This document shows, piece after piece, positions 63,774-64,000 of a stretch of 64,000 nt of DNA. Position 1 is the stretch's first letter. Each line of letters begins with the position of its first letter. The DNA comes from Lachnospiraceae bacterium (lineage in GTDB: Bacteria; Bacillota; Clostridia; Lachnospirales; Lachnospiraceae). The DNA is taken from assembly GCA_022769625.1 (NCBI GenBank), contig JALEJP010000022.1, positions 186,001-250,000 of the forward strand, written 5' to 3'. The notes under the pieces are model-generated. The model did not search any database and was not told where the DNA came from. It was given only the letters and a program-made list of their open reading frames with translations. Both the position numbers and the translations under genes were made by a program.

Positions 63774-64000
63774 TCAGATAAACATTTTTAATGGAAAGAA
63801 CAGCTCTCTCTCCTTCCGGTATTCATACAGGGCAGCAAACGTTCCGTCTGTCCCATAGACGCGGAATCTCTCCCCACACTGCTTTTCCTGCACCTGATCC
63901 GGCTCACAGAAGGTAAAATCCTGTGGTTCCAGCGGATTGCCGTTTTTCAGCTTTTTCTCTCCTGATGTCAGTATTCGGACGGCTGGATACTGCAGAAACA
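63774..64000 (-). CDS. truB: tRNA pseudouridine synthase B (3' part only)
   Basis: Only the last 75 codons are in the window; the start lies beyond 64000. The reading FLQYPAVRIL, then KLKNGNPLEP, GERFRVYGTDGTFAALYEY and FFPLKMFI-stop fits the C-terminal PUA-like end of TruB, which makes the pseudouridine at position 55 of tRNA. Order truB-ribF is typical of Firmicutes. The catalytic Asp is outside the window, so identity rests on the tail and on context. Confidence 0.85.
   Translation of the reverse strand, partial: FLQYPAVRILTSGEKKLKNGNPLEPQDFTFCEPDQVQEKQCGERFRVYGTDGTFAALYEYRKERELFFPLKMFI

Overview
The window looks like a chromosomal segment of a Gram-positive anaerobe of class Clostridia, most likely a Lachnospiraceae gut bacterium; the genus cannot be fixed from sequence alone. 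Supporting signs are a complete Rnf operon (rnfCDGEAB), a cmk-ispH-S1 cluster, a CIRCE-controlled htpG, a large NAD(P)-type glutamate dehydrogenase next to a polyferredoxin, choline-binding-type cell-wall repeats, strong AGGAGG ribosome binding sites and TTGACA/TATAAT-like promoters. I see no phage, insertion sequence, CRISPR array, origin or rRNA.

Layout. 1-10530 (minus) is the N-terminal 3,510 codons of a giant secreted multidomain protein whose C-terminus lies outside the window. Upstream of it is a helix-turn-helix regulator broken into three frames (10592-11911). 12191-14545 is a TetR regulator with an ABC exporter. 14625-16183 is a probable guanidine-IV (mepA-motif) riboswitch with a MATE efflux pump, overlapping tail-to-tail with an EamA exporter. 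17175-26545 holds a small acidic membrane protein, DegV, a DUF5721-like protein, htpG, a TraX-like membrane protein, two HAD phosphatases (one fused to a small extra domain), a YdcF-like protein, the AzlCD amino-acid exporter and a second small acidic membrane protein. 26697-29256 has a secreted Ig-type protein and a truncated sugar-binding protein. 29390-36649 carries glnS, a diacylglycerol kinase family protein, a glycosyltransferase, mutY, sfsA and an L,D-transpeptidase. 36914-39272 holds a decayed CAP protein, an amidase and a wall-binding repeat protein.

39296-44262 is rnfCDGEAB (minus), preceded by a CmpB-like membrane protein. 45306-52710 holds a YprB-like exonuclease and, convergently, a minus-strand chain of P-type ATPase, flavoprotein, cmk, ispH and S1 protein. 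53079-56328 carries gdhA, a four-cluster ferredoxin, lrgAB and a lone tRNA-Gly. The rest holds a nitroreductase, a cytidylate-kinase-like protein with a sodium-dependent transporter, and the minus-strand housekeeping block truB-ribF-DUF3592-rpsO-pnp.

How it works together (inference). Rnf couples ferredoxin oxidation to ion pumping, and ferredoxin and glutamate metabolism genes lie nearby. The wall genes (L,D-transpeptidase, amidase, LrgAB, wall-binding and giant surface proteins) form the envelope theme. Three exporters (ABC, MATE, EamA) form an efflux cluster. No clearly novel multi-gene system is visible. The most unusual signals are the giant protein, the in-frame HAD fusion with an internal ribosome site, a dispersed palindromic repeat that supplies a stop codon, an amidase ribosome site buried in a terminator stem, and two acidic insertions in HtpG.
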